Shown here: positions 1-6,295 of the stretch, one piece after another
Layout of the letters: each line of letters starts with the position of its first letter
How positions within the stretch are numbered: position 1 is the first letter of the stretch
Assembly (NCBI GenBank): GCA_944376035.1
Contig: CALWBJ010000078.1
Span: forward strand, 1 to 10,081
DNA: 10,081 bases
Reading direction: 5' to 3'
DNA from: an uncultured Clostridia bacterium
Lineage (GTDB): Bacteria; Bacillota; Clostridia; Christensenellales; Borkfalkiaceae
The notes under the pieces: generated by a model
Told to the model about the DNA's origin: nothing
The model's database searches: none
The model's input: the letters and a program-made list of their open reading frames with translations, nothing else
Program-made: the position numbers and the translations under genes

Positions 1-668
1 AACTTATTGTACTCGCACCCGCATCGGTGCAGGAAATGGTCGACCTTACATTCAAAGGATTTGATCTTGCAGATAAATACAGAATGCAGACTATGATTCT
101 TGCAGACGGCACAATGGGTCAGATGATGGAACCTGTAAGTCTTAATCTCGGCGAAGTAAAAGAATACGACAAGAGTTGGGCAACTACCGGGACAGGCAGG
201 CACAAGGGCAGAAATATAATAAATTCACTTTCGCTTTCTCCGACGCAACTTGAAGAGTGGAATTTTTCCAGATATGAACGTTACAAAATCGTGGAACGCG
301 ACGAAGTCATGTTTGAAGAATTTATGATGGAAGATGCCGAATTCTGTATTGTCGCTTTCGGAATTGCAGCAAGGATTTCCAAAAACGCCATAATGGAAGC
401 GAGGAAACAAGGTTATAAAGTCGGTCTTATCCGTCCGATAACTCTTTGGCCGTTCCCGAAAGACGCACTTAAAAAAGCGGCTGAAAAGGTTAAGGCGTTT
501 ATATCGGTCGAACTCAATATGGGGCAAATGATTGACGATGTCAAACTTGCCATAGACTGCAAACGTCCGGTATATTTATGCAACCGTACGGGCGGTATGC
601 TCGTATCTCCCGATGAGGTAGTTGCAAAAATCAAACAAATAGCGGAAGGAGGGGCAAAACAATGGTAG
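1..668 (+). CDS. vorB: 2-oxoacid:ferredoxin oxidoreductase, alpha subunit (VorB/KorA type), 3' part
   Basis: Partial gene entering from the left edge; the first full codon is at 3 and 221 residues are visible before TAG at 666-668. Family members are roughly 350 residues, so about a third (the N-terminal pyrimidine-binding domain) lies outside. The visible part holds the end of that domain and the swivel domain (transketolase-C-like), with DGTMGQMMEPV, the segment FGIAARISKNAIMEAR and the family-typical LIRPITLWPFP. The family couples oxidative decarboxylation of a 2-oxoacid, with CoA, to reduction of ferredoxin in the cytoplasm, and it is reversible. The next gene starts inside its last codons (7-bp overlap), and beta and gamma subunits follow, so the three form one complex. 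VorB (branched-chain 2-oxoacid) is the closest match by eye; a 2-oxoglutarate or aryl-pyruvate preference cannot be excluded. The ATG at 27 is an internal methionine, not the start. Confidence 0.88.
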   Translation, partial: LIVLAPASVQEMVDLTFKGFDLADKYRMQTMILADGTMGQMMEPVSLNLGEVKEYDKSWATTGTGRHKGRNIINSLSLSPTQLEEWNFSRYERYKIVERDEVMFEEFMMEDAEFCIVAFGIAARISKNAIMEARKQGYKVGLIRPITLWPFPKDALKKAAEKVKAFISVELNMGQMIDDVKLAIDCKRPVYLCNRTGGMLVSPDEVVAKIKQIAEGGAKQW

Positions 669-1408
669 TATTTCAGAAAACCAAAGGTCTTACCGATAAT
701 CAGATGCATTACTGCCCTGGTTGTACTCACGGAATTATCCACAGACTCGTAGCCGAGGTTTTGGAAGAACTCGGAGTTCTTGACAGGACTGTGGGTGTGG
801 CGTCCGTGGGATGTTCGGTATTTTCATATAATTATTTTAATTGCGACATGATTCAGGCGGCGCACGGCAGAGCGCCTGCTGTAGCAACCGGAGCAAAAAG
901 AGCAAATCCCGACAATATAGTGTTTACTTATCAGGGAGACGGCGATCTTGCCGCAATCGGCACTGCTGAAACAGTTCATTCGGCTGCCAGAAACGAAAAC
1001 ATAACGGTTATATTTGTTAATAATGCTATATACGGTATGACGGGCGGACAAATGGCTCCGACGACGCTTCCTAACCAGGTTACCCAGACTTCGCCCTACG
1101 GCAGAGACGTAACGGTAGTAGGATATCCCGTCAAAGTATGCGAAATGCTCTCGCAAGTCGACGGAGCGTCTTATCTCGAACGCGTTGCCGTGAACAACAT
1201 AGCCAATATCAAGAAAGCAAAGAAAGCCATATATCATGCATTCAAAAATCAGATGGAGGGAAAGGGATTTTCACTTATCGAAGTTCTTTCCACTTGCCCG
1301 ACCAACTGGGGACTTTCTCCGAAGGACGCTATAAAATGGCTTGACGACAATATGGAAAAATACTATCCTCTGGGAGTGTATAAAGACAAGTACAAGGAGG
1401 AAAAATAA
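662..1408 (+). CDS. vorA: 2-oxoacid:ferredoxin oxidoreductase, beta subunit (TPP and 4Fe-4S binding)
   Basis: This 248-residue protein is the thiamine-diphosphate-binding subunit, normal in length for the family. The TPP/Mg motif is visible as GDGD at residues 92-95, followed by FVNNAIYGMTGGQ (N120, N121). Cysteines C18 and C21 (CPGC), C51 and C212 match the family's four ligands for the proximal [4Fe-4S] cluster, which carries electrons from the TPP intermediate to ferredoxin. The ATG at 662 overlaps the upstream stop by 7 bp and is preceded by a strong purine-rich ribosome binding site, GGAAGGAGGGG at 644-654. The gene sits between alpha and gamma subunit genes, as in four-gene vor/kor operons. 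No delta (ferredoxin-like 2x4Fe-4S) subunit is seen in the window; it is probably encoded upstream of alpha. The subunit class is certain, but the substrate is not, and the letter suffix of the symbol is convention-dependent. Confidence 0.92.
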   Translation: MVVFQKTKGLTDNQMHYCPGCTHGIIHRLVAEVLEELGVLDRTVGVASVGCSVFSYNYFNCDMIQAAHGRAPAVATGAKRANPDNIVFTYQGDGDLAAIGTAETVHSAARNENITVIFVNNAIYGMTGGQMAPTTLPNQVTQTSPYGRDVTVVGYPVKVCEMLSQVDGASYLERVAVNNIANIKKAKKAIYHAFKNQMEGKGFSLIEVLSTCPTNWGLSPKDAIKWLDDNMEKYYPLGVYKDKYKEEK

Positions 1409-1945
1409 ATGGCAAAGACAACTAAAATCCTCATTGCGGGATTTGGCGGTCAAGGAATACTTTTTGCAGGTAAGGCTCTTGCATATACCGGCCTTAAAGC
1501 GGATATGGAAGTCAGTTGGCTTCCTTCATACGGTCCGGAAATGCGCGGCGGTACCGCAAATTGCAGCGTAACGCTTTCCGATACGCCCATAGGTTCTCCG
1601 ATAGTCGATAAGCCGGATATACTTATCGCCATGAACCTGCCTTCTCTCGAAAAGTATTTTTATGAAACAGAGAAAGGCGGATATATTATTTTCGACAGTT
1701 CACTGATTACCAAGCAGGATACCAGAGACGATGTTATCACCGTTGGTATACCTGCGACAAAAATGGCAAGTGATAACGGACTTGATGGACTGGCGAATAT
1801 GATAATGTTAGGTAAGGTTATTAAAGTAACAAATATACTTACTATCGAACAAATAGAAAACAGTCTATCGCAAATGGTACCCGCAAAGAAAGCGGAACTT
1901 TTACAAAAAAATATCAAGGCGATAGAATTGGGTTATAATTATTAA
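1409..1945 (+). CDS. vorC: 2-oxoacid:ferredoxin oxidoreductase, gamma subunit
   Basis: This 178-residue protein belongs to the pyruvate/ketoisovalerate oxidoreductase catalytic domain (POR gamma) family. The N-terminal glycine-rich AGFGGQGILFAG (residues 10-21) and the conserved block SWLPSYGPEMRGGTANCSV are both present, followed by IGSPIVDKPDILIAMN. In this family the gamma subunit helps bind CoA and completes the active-site architecture. The gene begins directly after the beta-subunit stop (TAA 1406-1408, ATG 1409-1411) with an AAGGAGG site at 1394-1400, so translation is probably coupled. Its length is normal and there is no sign of truncation. It ends 12 bp before the XRE/cupin regulator gene, so the regulator is likely on the same transcript. 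Confidence 0.92.
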   Translation: MAKTTKILIAGFGGQGILFAGKALAYTGLKADMEVSWLPSYGPEMRGGTANCSVTLSDTPIGSPIVDKPDILIAMNLPSLEKYFYETEKGGYIIFDSSLITKQDTRDDVITVGIPATKMASDNGLDGLANMIMLGKVIKVTNILTIEQIENSLSQMVPAKKAELLQKNIKAIELGYNY

Positions 1946-1957
1946 GGGGGAGTTATT

Positions 1958-2509
1958 ATGAAAGAGCAGTTGAAGGCTATGGGGCAAAGATTGACGGAAC
2001 TTAGAGAAATAAAAGGTGTTTCAGTCAAAGAAATTGCCGAGAGGCTTAAAATGACCGAAGAGGAATATTCCGAATACGAAAGCGGAGACAGGGATTTCTC
2101 ATTCAGTTTTATGTTTAACGTGGCTACTATTTTCGGGGTCGACGTATTCAATTTGCTTTCAGGTAACTCGCCAAAACTGAGCGATTGTGCGGTTGTTAGA
2201 AAAGGTCAGGAATTTTTTATAAAAAAAGAAGGATCTTATAATTATAAACATCTTGCTTATACTTTTAAAAATAAAAAGGCAGAGCCGTTTTTTGTCGTAA
2301 GTATGCCCGGAGAAGAAGATACTGAACGTCATAGTCATGAAGGTCAGGAATTTAATTTCGTTCTTTCGGGGAAAATGCTTTTCAGAATCGGAGATATGGA
2401 ATATGAACTGAATAAAGGCGACAGCGTTTATTTTAATTCAGGACTTCCTCACGGCATAAAAGTATTGGGAGATAAACCCGTAAAATTTCTTGCAGTAGTT
2501 ATGAAATAA
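1958..2509 (+). CDS. XRE-family transcriptional regulator with C-terminal cupin domain
   Basis: This 183-residue protein has two domains. Residues about 7-68 form an XRE/Cro-type helix-turn-helix (RLTELREIKGVSVKEIAERL, then the typical YSEYESGDRDFSF). Residues about 108-181 form a cupin barrel. Cupin motif 1 is intact as H125-S-H127 with E131 and G138. Motif 2 is GDSVYFNSGLPHG with H165. The 3-His/1-Glu metal site is therefore complete, and the domain could sense a small ligand or bind a metal. The start is supported by AAGGGGGAG at 1944-1952. It lies 12 bp after the gamma subunit gene and 28 bp before the acyl-CoA synthetase gene. Regulators of this architecture often sit beside the metabolic genes they control, so it probably regulates this cluster; ligand and operator are unknown. 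Confidence 0.87.
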   Translation: MKEQLKAMGQRLTELREIKGVSVKEIAERLKMTEEEYSEYESGDRDFSFSFMFNVATIFGVDVFNLLSGNSPKLSDCAVVRKGQEFFIKKEGSYNYKHLAYTFKNKKAEPFFVVSMPGEEDTERHSHEGQEFNFVLSGKMLFRIGDMEYELNKGDSVYFNSGLPHGIKVLGDKPVKFLAVVMK

Positions 2510-2537
2510 TTCAATTTACGCCGTTACGGAGTGAAAT

Positions 2538-4232
2538 ATGGTTATTTACGAAAAATACACAGGAAGAAACAGAGATTCATTTAAAGATTTACAGGATTTA
2601 AGAGAAAATTTTAAAATATCGTACCCCGATGATTTTAACTTCGCGTACGATGTTATGGATGTTTTGGCAAAAGAAAAACCGGATAAACTTGCAATGCTTT
2701 GGCTTTCGGATAAAAAGGAAGAAAAGCGTTTTACTTTTGCCGATATGAAATATTGGTCGGACAAGACCGCAAATTATTTAAAGAGCGTCGGGATAAAGAA
2801 AGGGGACAAAGTGCTTCTGGTTTTGAAACGCAGTTATCTTTTCTGGTTCTGTATGCTTGCGATGCATAAAATAGGCGCTATACCGATTCAGGCAACGAAT
2901 ATGCTCGTCGGTAAGGATTTTACTTACAGATGTAATAAAGCCTCAATTCGCGCAGTTATCATAACGGGCGACGGAGACGTAAGCGAGCATTTCGACACAG
3001 TGGAAAAAGAATGTCCCACCGTTGAACTGAAATTTATTACAAAACATAAAAACGCAGGAAGCGGCTGGATAGACTTTGAAAGCGGCTTGGAGAAGGCCGA
3101 TGCCGTTTGGCATAAGCCCGAAGGTAAAGATGCAATTAAGGCAAAAGATATAATGTTTATGGCATTTTCTTCGGGTACAACAGGCTATCCCAAAATGATA
3201 ATGCATGACTATACTTATCCGCTCGGCCATATCGTTACGGGGCTGTTCTGGCACAGAGTTATCGACGGAGGTCTTCACTTTACTATTTCCGATACCGGTT
3301 GGCTGAAGTCCTTATGGGGTAAGTTTTACGGTCAGTGGTTCGGTGAATCCGCTATACTTGTTTACGATTTTAATAAGTTTGACGGGGCCGATATATTAAG
3401 CGTGCTTGCCGATTATAAAGTTACCACTTTTTGCGTTCCGCCGACAATGTACAGATTTATGTTACAGCATGACGTAAAATCTTATGATTTAAGTTCACTG
3501 AAACACTGTTGTTCGGCAGGCGAGGCTCTTAACGCCGATATTTTCAATAAATGGAAAGAGGCGACAGGACTTGAAATTTACGAAGGATTCGGCCAGACGG
3601 AAACTACATTATGTCTCGGAACATTATACGGATTTTCCAGACCGCTTTCGGGATTTATAGGGAAGCCCGTTCCGGGTTATGACCTTTGCGTCAACAATAA
3701 AGACGGGAGAGAATGTCTCCCCGGTGAATCCGGAGAAATCTGCATAAGGGCATCGCTCGATAATAAGCCTTGCGGACTTATGTGCGGATATTATAACGAC
3801 GAGGAATCCACTTCTTATAGTTGGCGCGGCGGTTGTTTCCATACGGGAGATACTGCTTACGTTGATGAATACGGAAACTATAAGTATATAGGCAGAAACG
3901 ACGACGTTATAAAATCTTCGGGATACCGCATAGGACCTTTTGAGGTTGAAAGCGTACTTATGGAGCATCCCGCCGTACTTGAAGTCGCCGTTACGGGTGT
4001 GCCCGACGAAAAACGCGGATTTAACGTTAAAGCAACGATAGTTTTAAGAAAAGGTTTTGAACCGAGCGATAGTCTCGTAAAAGAACTTCAAGATTACGTA
4101 AAAACAAATACCGCGCCCTATAAATATCCGCGTGTAGTGGAGTTTGTTGATTCTCTTCCTAAAACTATAAGCGGCAAAATAAGAAGAACGGAAATACGTG
4201 AAAGAGACATGATTAAATACGGTAAAAAATAA
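2538..4232 (+). CDS. AMP-forming acyl-CoA synthetase (medium-chain/acetyl-CoA synthetase-like)
   Basis: This 564-residue ANL-superfamily ligase makes acyl-CoA from a carboxylic acid, ATP and CoA through an acyl-adenylate. Core motifs are in order: P-loop SSGTTGYPK at 211-219; SDTGW at 251-255, typical of the ACS/medium-chain group; the adenine-binding YEGFGQTET at 348-356; HTGD at 435-438; hinge region YIGRNDDVIKSSGYRIGP at 450-467; and the catalytic lysine K547 in SGKIRR. All look functional. The start has CGGAG at 2527-2531, six bases upstream. A run of about 25 N-terminal residues and the SDTGW-type linker favour the MACS group over long-chain ligases. Substrate is not readable from sequence, but neighbouring oxidoreductase genes make branched-chain or aryl acids (isobutyrate, isovalerate, phenylacetate type) plausible. 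It is the last gene before the terminator at 4306-4336. Confidence 0.88.
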   Translation: MVIYEKYTGRNRDSFKDLQDLRENFKISYPDDFNFAYDVMDVLAKEKPDKLAMLWLSDKKEEKRFTFADMKYWSDKTANYLKSVGIKKGDKVLLVLKRSYLFWFCMLAMHKIGAIPIQATNMLVGKDFTYRCNKASIRAVIITGDGDVSEHFDTVEKECPTVELKFITKHKNAGSGWIDFESGLEKADAVWHKPEGKDAIKAKDIMFMAFSSGTTGYPKMIMHDYTYPLGHIVTGLFWHRVIDGGLHFTISDTGWLKSLWGKFYGQWFGESAILVYDFNKFDGADILSVLADYKVTTFCVPPTMYRFMLQHDVKSYDLSSLKHCCSAGEALNADIFNKWKEATGLEIYEGFGQTETTLCLGTLYGFSRPLSGFIGKPVPGYDLCVNNKDGRECLPGESGEICIRASLDNKPCGLMCGYYNDEESTSYSWRGGCFHTGDTAYVDEYGNYKYIGRNDDVIKSSGYRIGPFEVESVLMEHPAVLEVAVTGVPDEKRGFNVKATIVLRKGFEPSDSLVKELQDYVKTNTAPYKYPRVVEFVDSLPKTISGKIRRTEIRERDMIKYGKK

Positions 4233-4305
4233 TATAATAGGCGTTAAATATAAACGTTACTAAAATATTTTTATATTATCGAGCCAAAAATTAAATGACG
4301 AAAGC

Positions 4306-4336
4306 GAGGGAGCATTGTAAAATGCCCCTCCTTTTT
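4306..4336 (+). terminator. Rho-independent terminator after the acyl-CoA synthetase gene
   Basis: The left arm GAGGG-A-GCATT (4306-4316) pairs with the right arm AATGCCCCTC (4321-4330), giving ten base pairs interrupted by one bulged A at 4311. The loop is GTAA (4317-4320). A single C and then TTTTT (4332-4336) follow. It lies 74 bp after the synthetase stop and separates this cluster from the his operon. The reverse strand lacks a good T-run, so it works mainly in the + direction. Confidence 0.82.
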
Positions 4337-4452
4337 AATAATAGTTTTATAAATATTATGACATGATTCGTGCTGCTTCTTAAAAGATAACTTTTTGGAT
4401 GCAAGGCAGATAAAAAACTTTTACTTTCAATAATTTTACGGGTTTATAATGC

Positions 4453-4481
4453 TTGACATGTAAGTTTTTATATGTTACTAT
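4453..4481 (+). promoter_or_regulatory. Sigma-A-type promoter of the his operon
   Basis: A perfect -35 hexamer TTGACA (4453-4458) is followed, after exactly 17 bp, by TACTAT (4476-4481), one mismatch from the TATAAT consensus. Transcription would start near 4488, giving a leader of about 69 nt before hisZ. It is the best promoter match in the only sizeable gap, directly ahead of the his genes and behind a terminator. Confidence 0.75.
4456..4475. promoter_or_regulatory. Imperfect palindrome in the his promoter spacer; candidate operator
   Basis: ACATGTAA (4456-4463) and TTATATGT (4468-4475) are inverted copies matching at 7 of 8 positions, separated by GTTT. The palindrome overlaps the end of the -35 hexamer and fills the spacer up to the first base of the -10, the classic place for a repressor to block RNA polymerase. 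Its AT-richness means chance occurrence is possible. Which protein would bind it is unknown; a TrpR-like YerC/HisR regulator, proposed for his operons in Firmicutes, is one candidate, but I cannot compare motifs here. Confidence 0.4.
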
Positions 4482-4556
4482 ATTAGCGTGATAAAGTGTT
4501 AAAGTATTTTATAAAGAAATTAAAGTAAAATTTATAGAAAAAGTGAAGGTAATTAA

Positions 4557-5654
4557 ATGAAAACTGAAAAATCAATCATGACTAACGAGGAGAAAATCTG
4601 TTTCAGTCTCAGAAGTCTATATAGTGAATACGGTTATTCGTATTTTAAGATGAGTAAATTTGAAGAATACGATCTTTACGGTCAGAATAAAGATTTTCTT
4701 ATATCGGACAGCGTAATTACTTTTACCGATACGGACGGTAAACTTATGGCATTAAAGCCTGACGTAACATTGTCCATTGTTAAAAATTCATCTGCGAATC
4801 CCAAAGGCGTGGATAGATATTTTTACAACGAAAATGTTTACAGAATTTCAGACAGCACGCGGCGATACAAAGAAATATTGCAGACAGGTCTTGAATGCAT
4901 GGGCAATCTGACTGATTATAATATTTTTGAAGTAGTCTATCTTGCCGCCAGAAGTCTTGAAAGTATATCGGAAAATAACGTGCTTGTTCTTTCGCATCTC
5001 GGAGTATTGAAAGCGATTTTGGAAAATACGGAATTTAACCGAGAGCAGTTGTTGAAGAAGATTTCCGAAAAAAATCTTCGCGGAGTTGAAGAAATCTGCG
5101 CCGAGTTTTCTATTGACGATAAAACTGCCGATATATTAAAAACTATAACAATTTCAGACGGAGAGCCAGAAAAAGTAATAAGGCAAATTACCTGCAAGAC
5201 TGAAAACGTAAAAATAAAAAATGCACTGAAAGAACTGGAATCTGCTGTAATTTTCTGTAAAAGTTCAGGTTACGAAAAATTGAGAGTAGATTTTTCGCTT
5301 GTTTCAGATATGAATTATTATAACGGTATAATATTCAGAGGATACGTTAAAGAGATTCCGACGCGTGTTATAAGCGGCGGACAATACGACAATTTAATGA
5401 AAAAAATGGGCAAAAATTCCAAAGCGGTTGGATTTGCCGTTTATCTGGACCTTACGGAAAGGCTGAAAAAAGACGACTCCGCCGATGTAGACGTGCTGTT
5501 AATTTACGGTAATTCCGATGATCCGCTAAAAGTTATAAAAGCAGTGAATGCGTTTATAGAAAAAGGAGAATCTGTTGCTGCATATAACTATGTCCCTGAA
5601 AAACTGACTTATTTGAGAAAAGTTTGTTTAAGTGAATTGGAAATGAAGGTATAA
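4557..5654 (+). CDS. hisZ: ATP phosphoribosyltransferase regulatory subunit HisZ
   Basis: This 365-residue HisRS-like protein is the regulatory partner of short-form HisG and is needed for its activity and histidine feedback. The class II synthetase fold is recognisable by LKPDVTLSIVKN (66-77), the motif-2-like region RRYKEILQTGLECMG (102-116), the LVSDMNYYNGIIF segment (248-260) and GGQYDNL (274-280). True histidyl-tRNA synthetases have LVRGLDYY at the third block; here the catalytic arginine is serine (S250), and GGRYD has become GGQYD. With the operon context this points to HisZ, not HisS. The C-terminal part (about 308-365) is a short remnant and not a full anticodon-binding domain of usual length. 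The ATG at 4557 has GAAGGT at 4545-4550 with six-base spacing; an in-frame ATG at 4578 is less well placed. It is the first gene of the operon and hisG starts 2 bp after it. Confidence 0.9.
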   Translation: MKTEKSIMTNEEKICFSLRSLYSEYGYSYFKMSKFEEYDLYGQNKDFLISDSVITFTDTDGKLMALKPDVTLSIVKNSSANPKGVDRYFYNENVYRISDSTRRYKEILQTGLECMGNLTDYNIFEVVYLAARSLESISENNVLVLSHLGVLKAILENTEFNREQLLKKISEKNLRGVEEICAEFSIDDKTADILKTITISDGEPEKVIRQITCKTENVKIKNALKELESAVIFCKSSGYEKLRVDFSLVSDMNYYNGIIFRGYVKEIPTRVISGGQYDNLMKKMGKNSKAVGFAVYLDLTERLKKDDSADVDVLLIYGNSDDPLKVIKAVNAFIEKGESVAAYNYVPEKLTYLRKVCLSELEMKV

Positions 5655-5656
5655 GT

Positions 5657-6295
5657 ATGAAAGAAATGTTAAATGTTGCCCTTCCGAAAGGCAGATTGGG
5701 AGAGAAAGTTTATAAACTGTTTCAGACAGCAGGTTACGATTGTCCGGATATATTAGACCCCAATACACGTAAACTCATATTCGAAAATCCTGATAAAGGA
5801 ATAAGGTTTTTTTGGGTAAAACCTTCGGACGTTTCTATTTACGTAGAGAGAGGCGCTGCCGACCTAGGAGTTGCGGGAAAAGACATTCTTATGGAATTTA
5901 AACCGAATGTGTTTGAACTTTCCGATTTAAAACTCGGTAAATGCAGGCTTGCGGTTGCCGCAAAAAAAGGTTTCAGAGACAGACATGATTATACTTTGAG
6001 GGTAGCGACTAAATTCCCTAACGTTACAACCGATTATTACTCGCAGAAAAGCAGAAATGTAGATATTATAAAACTAAACGGTTCAATAGAACTTGCGCCT
6101 ATTTTAGGGCTTTCCGACGTGATTTTGGATATTGTTGAAACAGGCACTACATTACTCGAAAACAATCTTGAACCCATTGAAACCGTCGCACAGGTTTCTG
6201 CAAGACTTATAGCGAACATTTCTTCTTATCAGTTTAAAAATAAAGAAATAAATGAGATTATAGAAAAAATAAATTTACTTACGGAGGCAAAATAA
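5657..6295 (+). CDS. hisG: ATP phosphoribosyltransferase catalytic subunit HisG, short form
   Basis: It catalyses the first committed step of histidine synthesis, joining ATP and PRPP to give N1-(5-phosphoribosyl)-ATP. At 212 residues it is the short form that lacks the C-terminal histidine-binding regulatory domain, which agrees with the adjacent hisZ. Visible blocks are ALPKGRLGE (8-16), ERGAADLGVAGKDIL (64-78) and the PRPP-binding loop DIVETGTTLLENNL (158-171). It starts 2 bp after hisZ with GAAGGT at 5645-5650, and its stop TAA shares one base with the hisD ATG (TAATG), so these proteins are probably made in a coupled way. Nothing is missing from the core. Confidence 0.96.
   Translation: MKEMLNVALPKGRLGEKVYKLFQTAGYDCPDILDPNTRKLIFENPDKGIRFFWVKPSDVSIYVERGAADLGVAGKDILMEFKPNVFELSDLKLGKCRLAVAAKKGFRDRHDYTLRVATKFPNVTTDYYSQKSRNVDIIKLNGSIELAPILGLSDVILDIVETGTTLLENNLEPIETVAQVSARLIANISSYQFKNKEINEIIEKINLLTEAK

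Larger units (their letters stand above)
4233..4556. other. Intergenic region between the oxidoreductase cluster and the his operon
   Basis: A 324-bp AT-rich gap. It contains the terminator at 4306-4336 and the hisZ promoter at 4453-4481, described separately. Between 4337 and 4450 I see no open reading frame longer than a few codons, no second convincing hairpin and no T-box-like conserved block. The stretch from the predicted transcription start near 4488 to the hisZ start codon is about 69 bases, too short for a full T-box leader, and has no run of histidine codons. Confidence 0.7.

Noticed and set aside
1934..1939. TATAAT just upstream of the XRE/cupin gene as an internal promoter
   Set aside because: It has no -35 at the right distance, and a start there would fall inside the ribosome binding site region of the gene. 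It is probably chance in an AT-rich gene end.
4233..4290. Short AT-rich inverted repeats after the synthetase gene (CGTT..AACG and AATAT..ATATT)
   Set aside because: Arms of four to five mostly A-T pairs are too weak to be functional hairpins; the strong terminator at 4306 explains termination.
4421..4450. A second promoter candidate, TATAAT at 4445-4450 with TTACTT at 4421-4426
   Set aside because: The -10 is perfect but the -35 matches poorly and the spacer is 18 bp; the TTGACA-17-TACTAT promoter just downstream is much better. It could still contribute weakly.
4557..5654. Histidyl-tRNA synthetase (hisS) as the identity of the first his gene
   Set aside because: Signature arginines are replaced, the C-terminal domain is reduced, and it sits directly before a short-form hisG, all of which fit HisZ.
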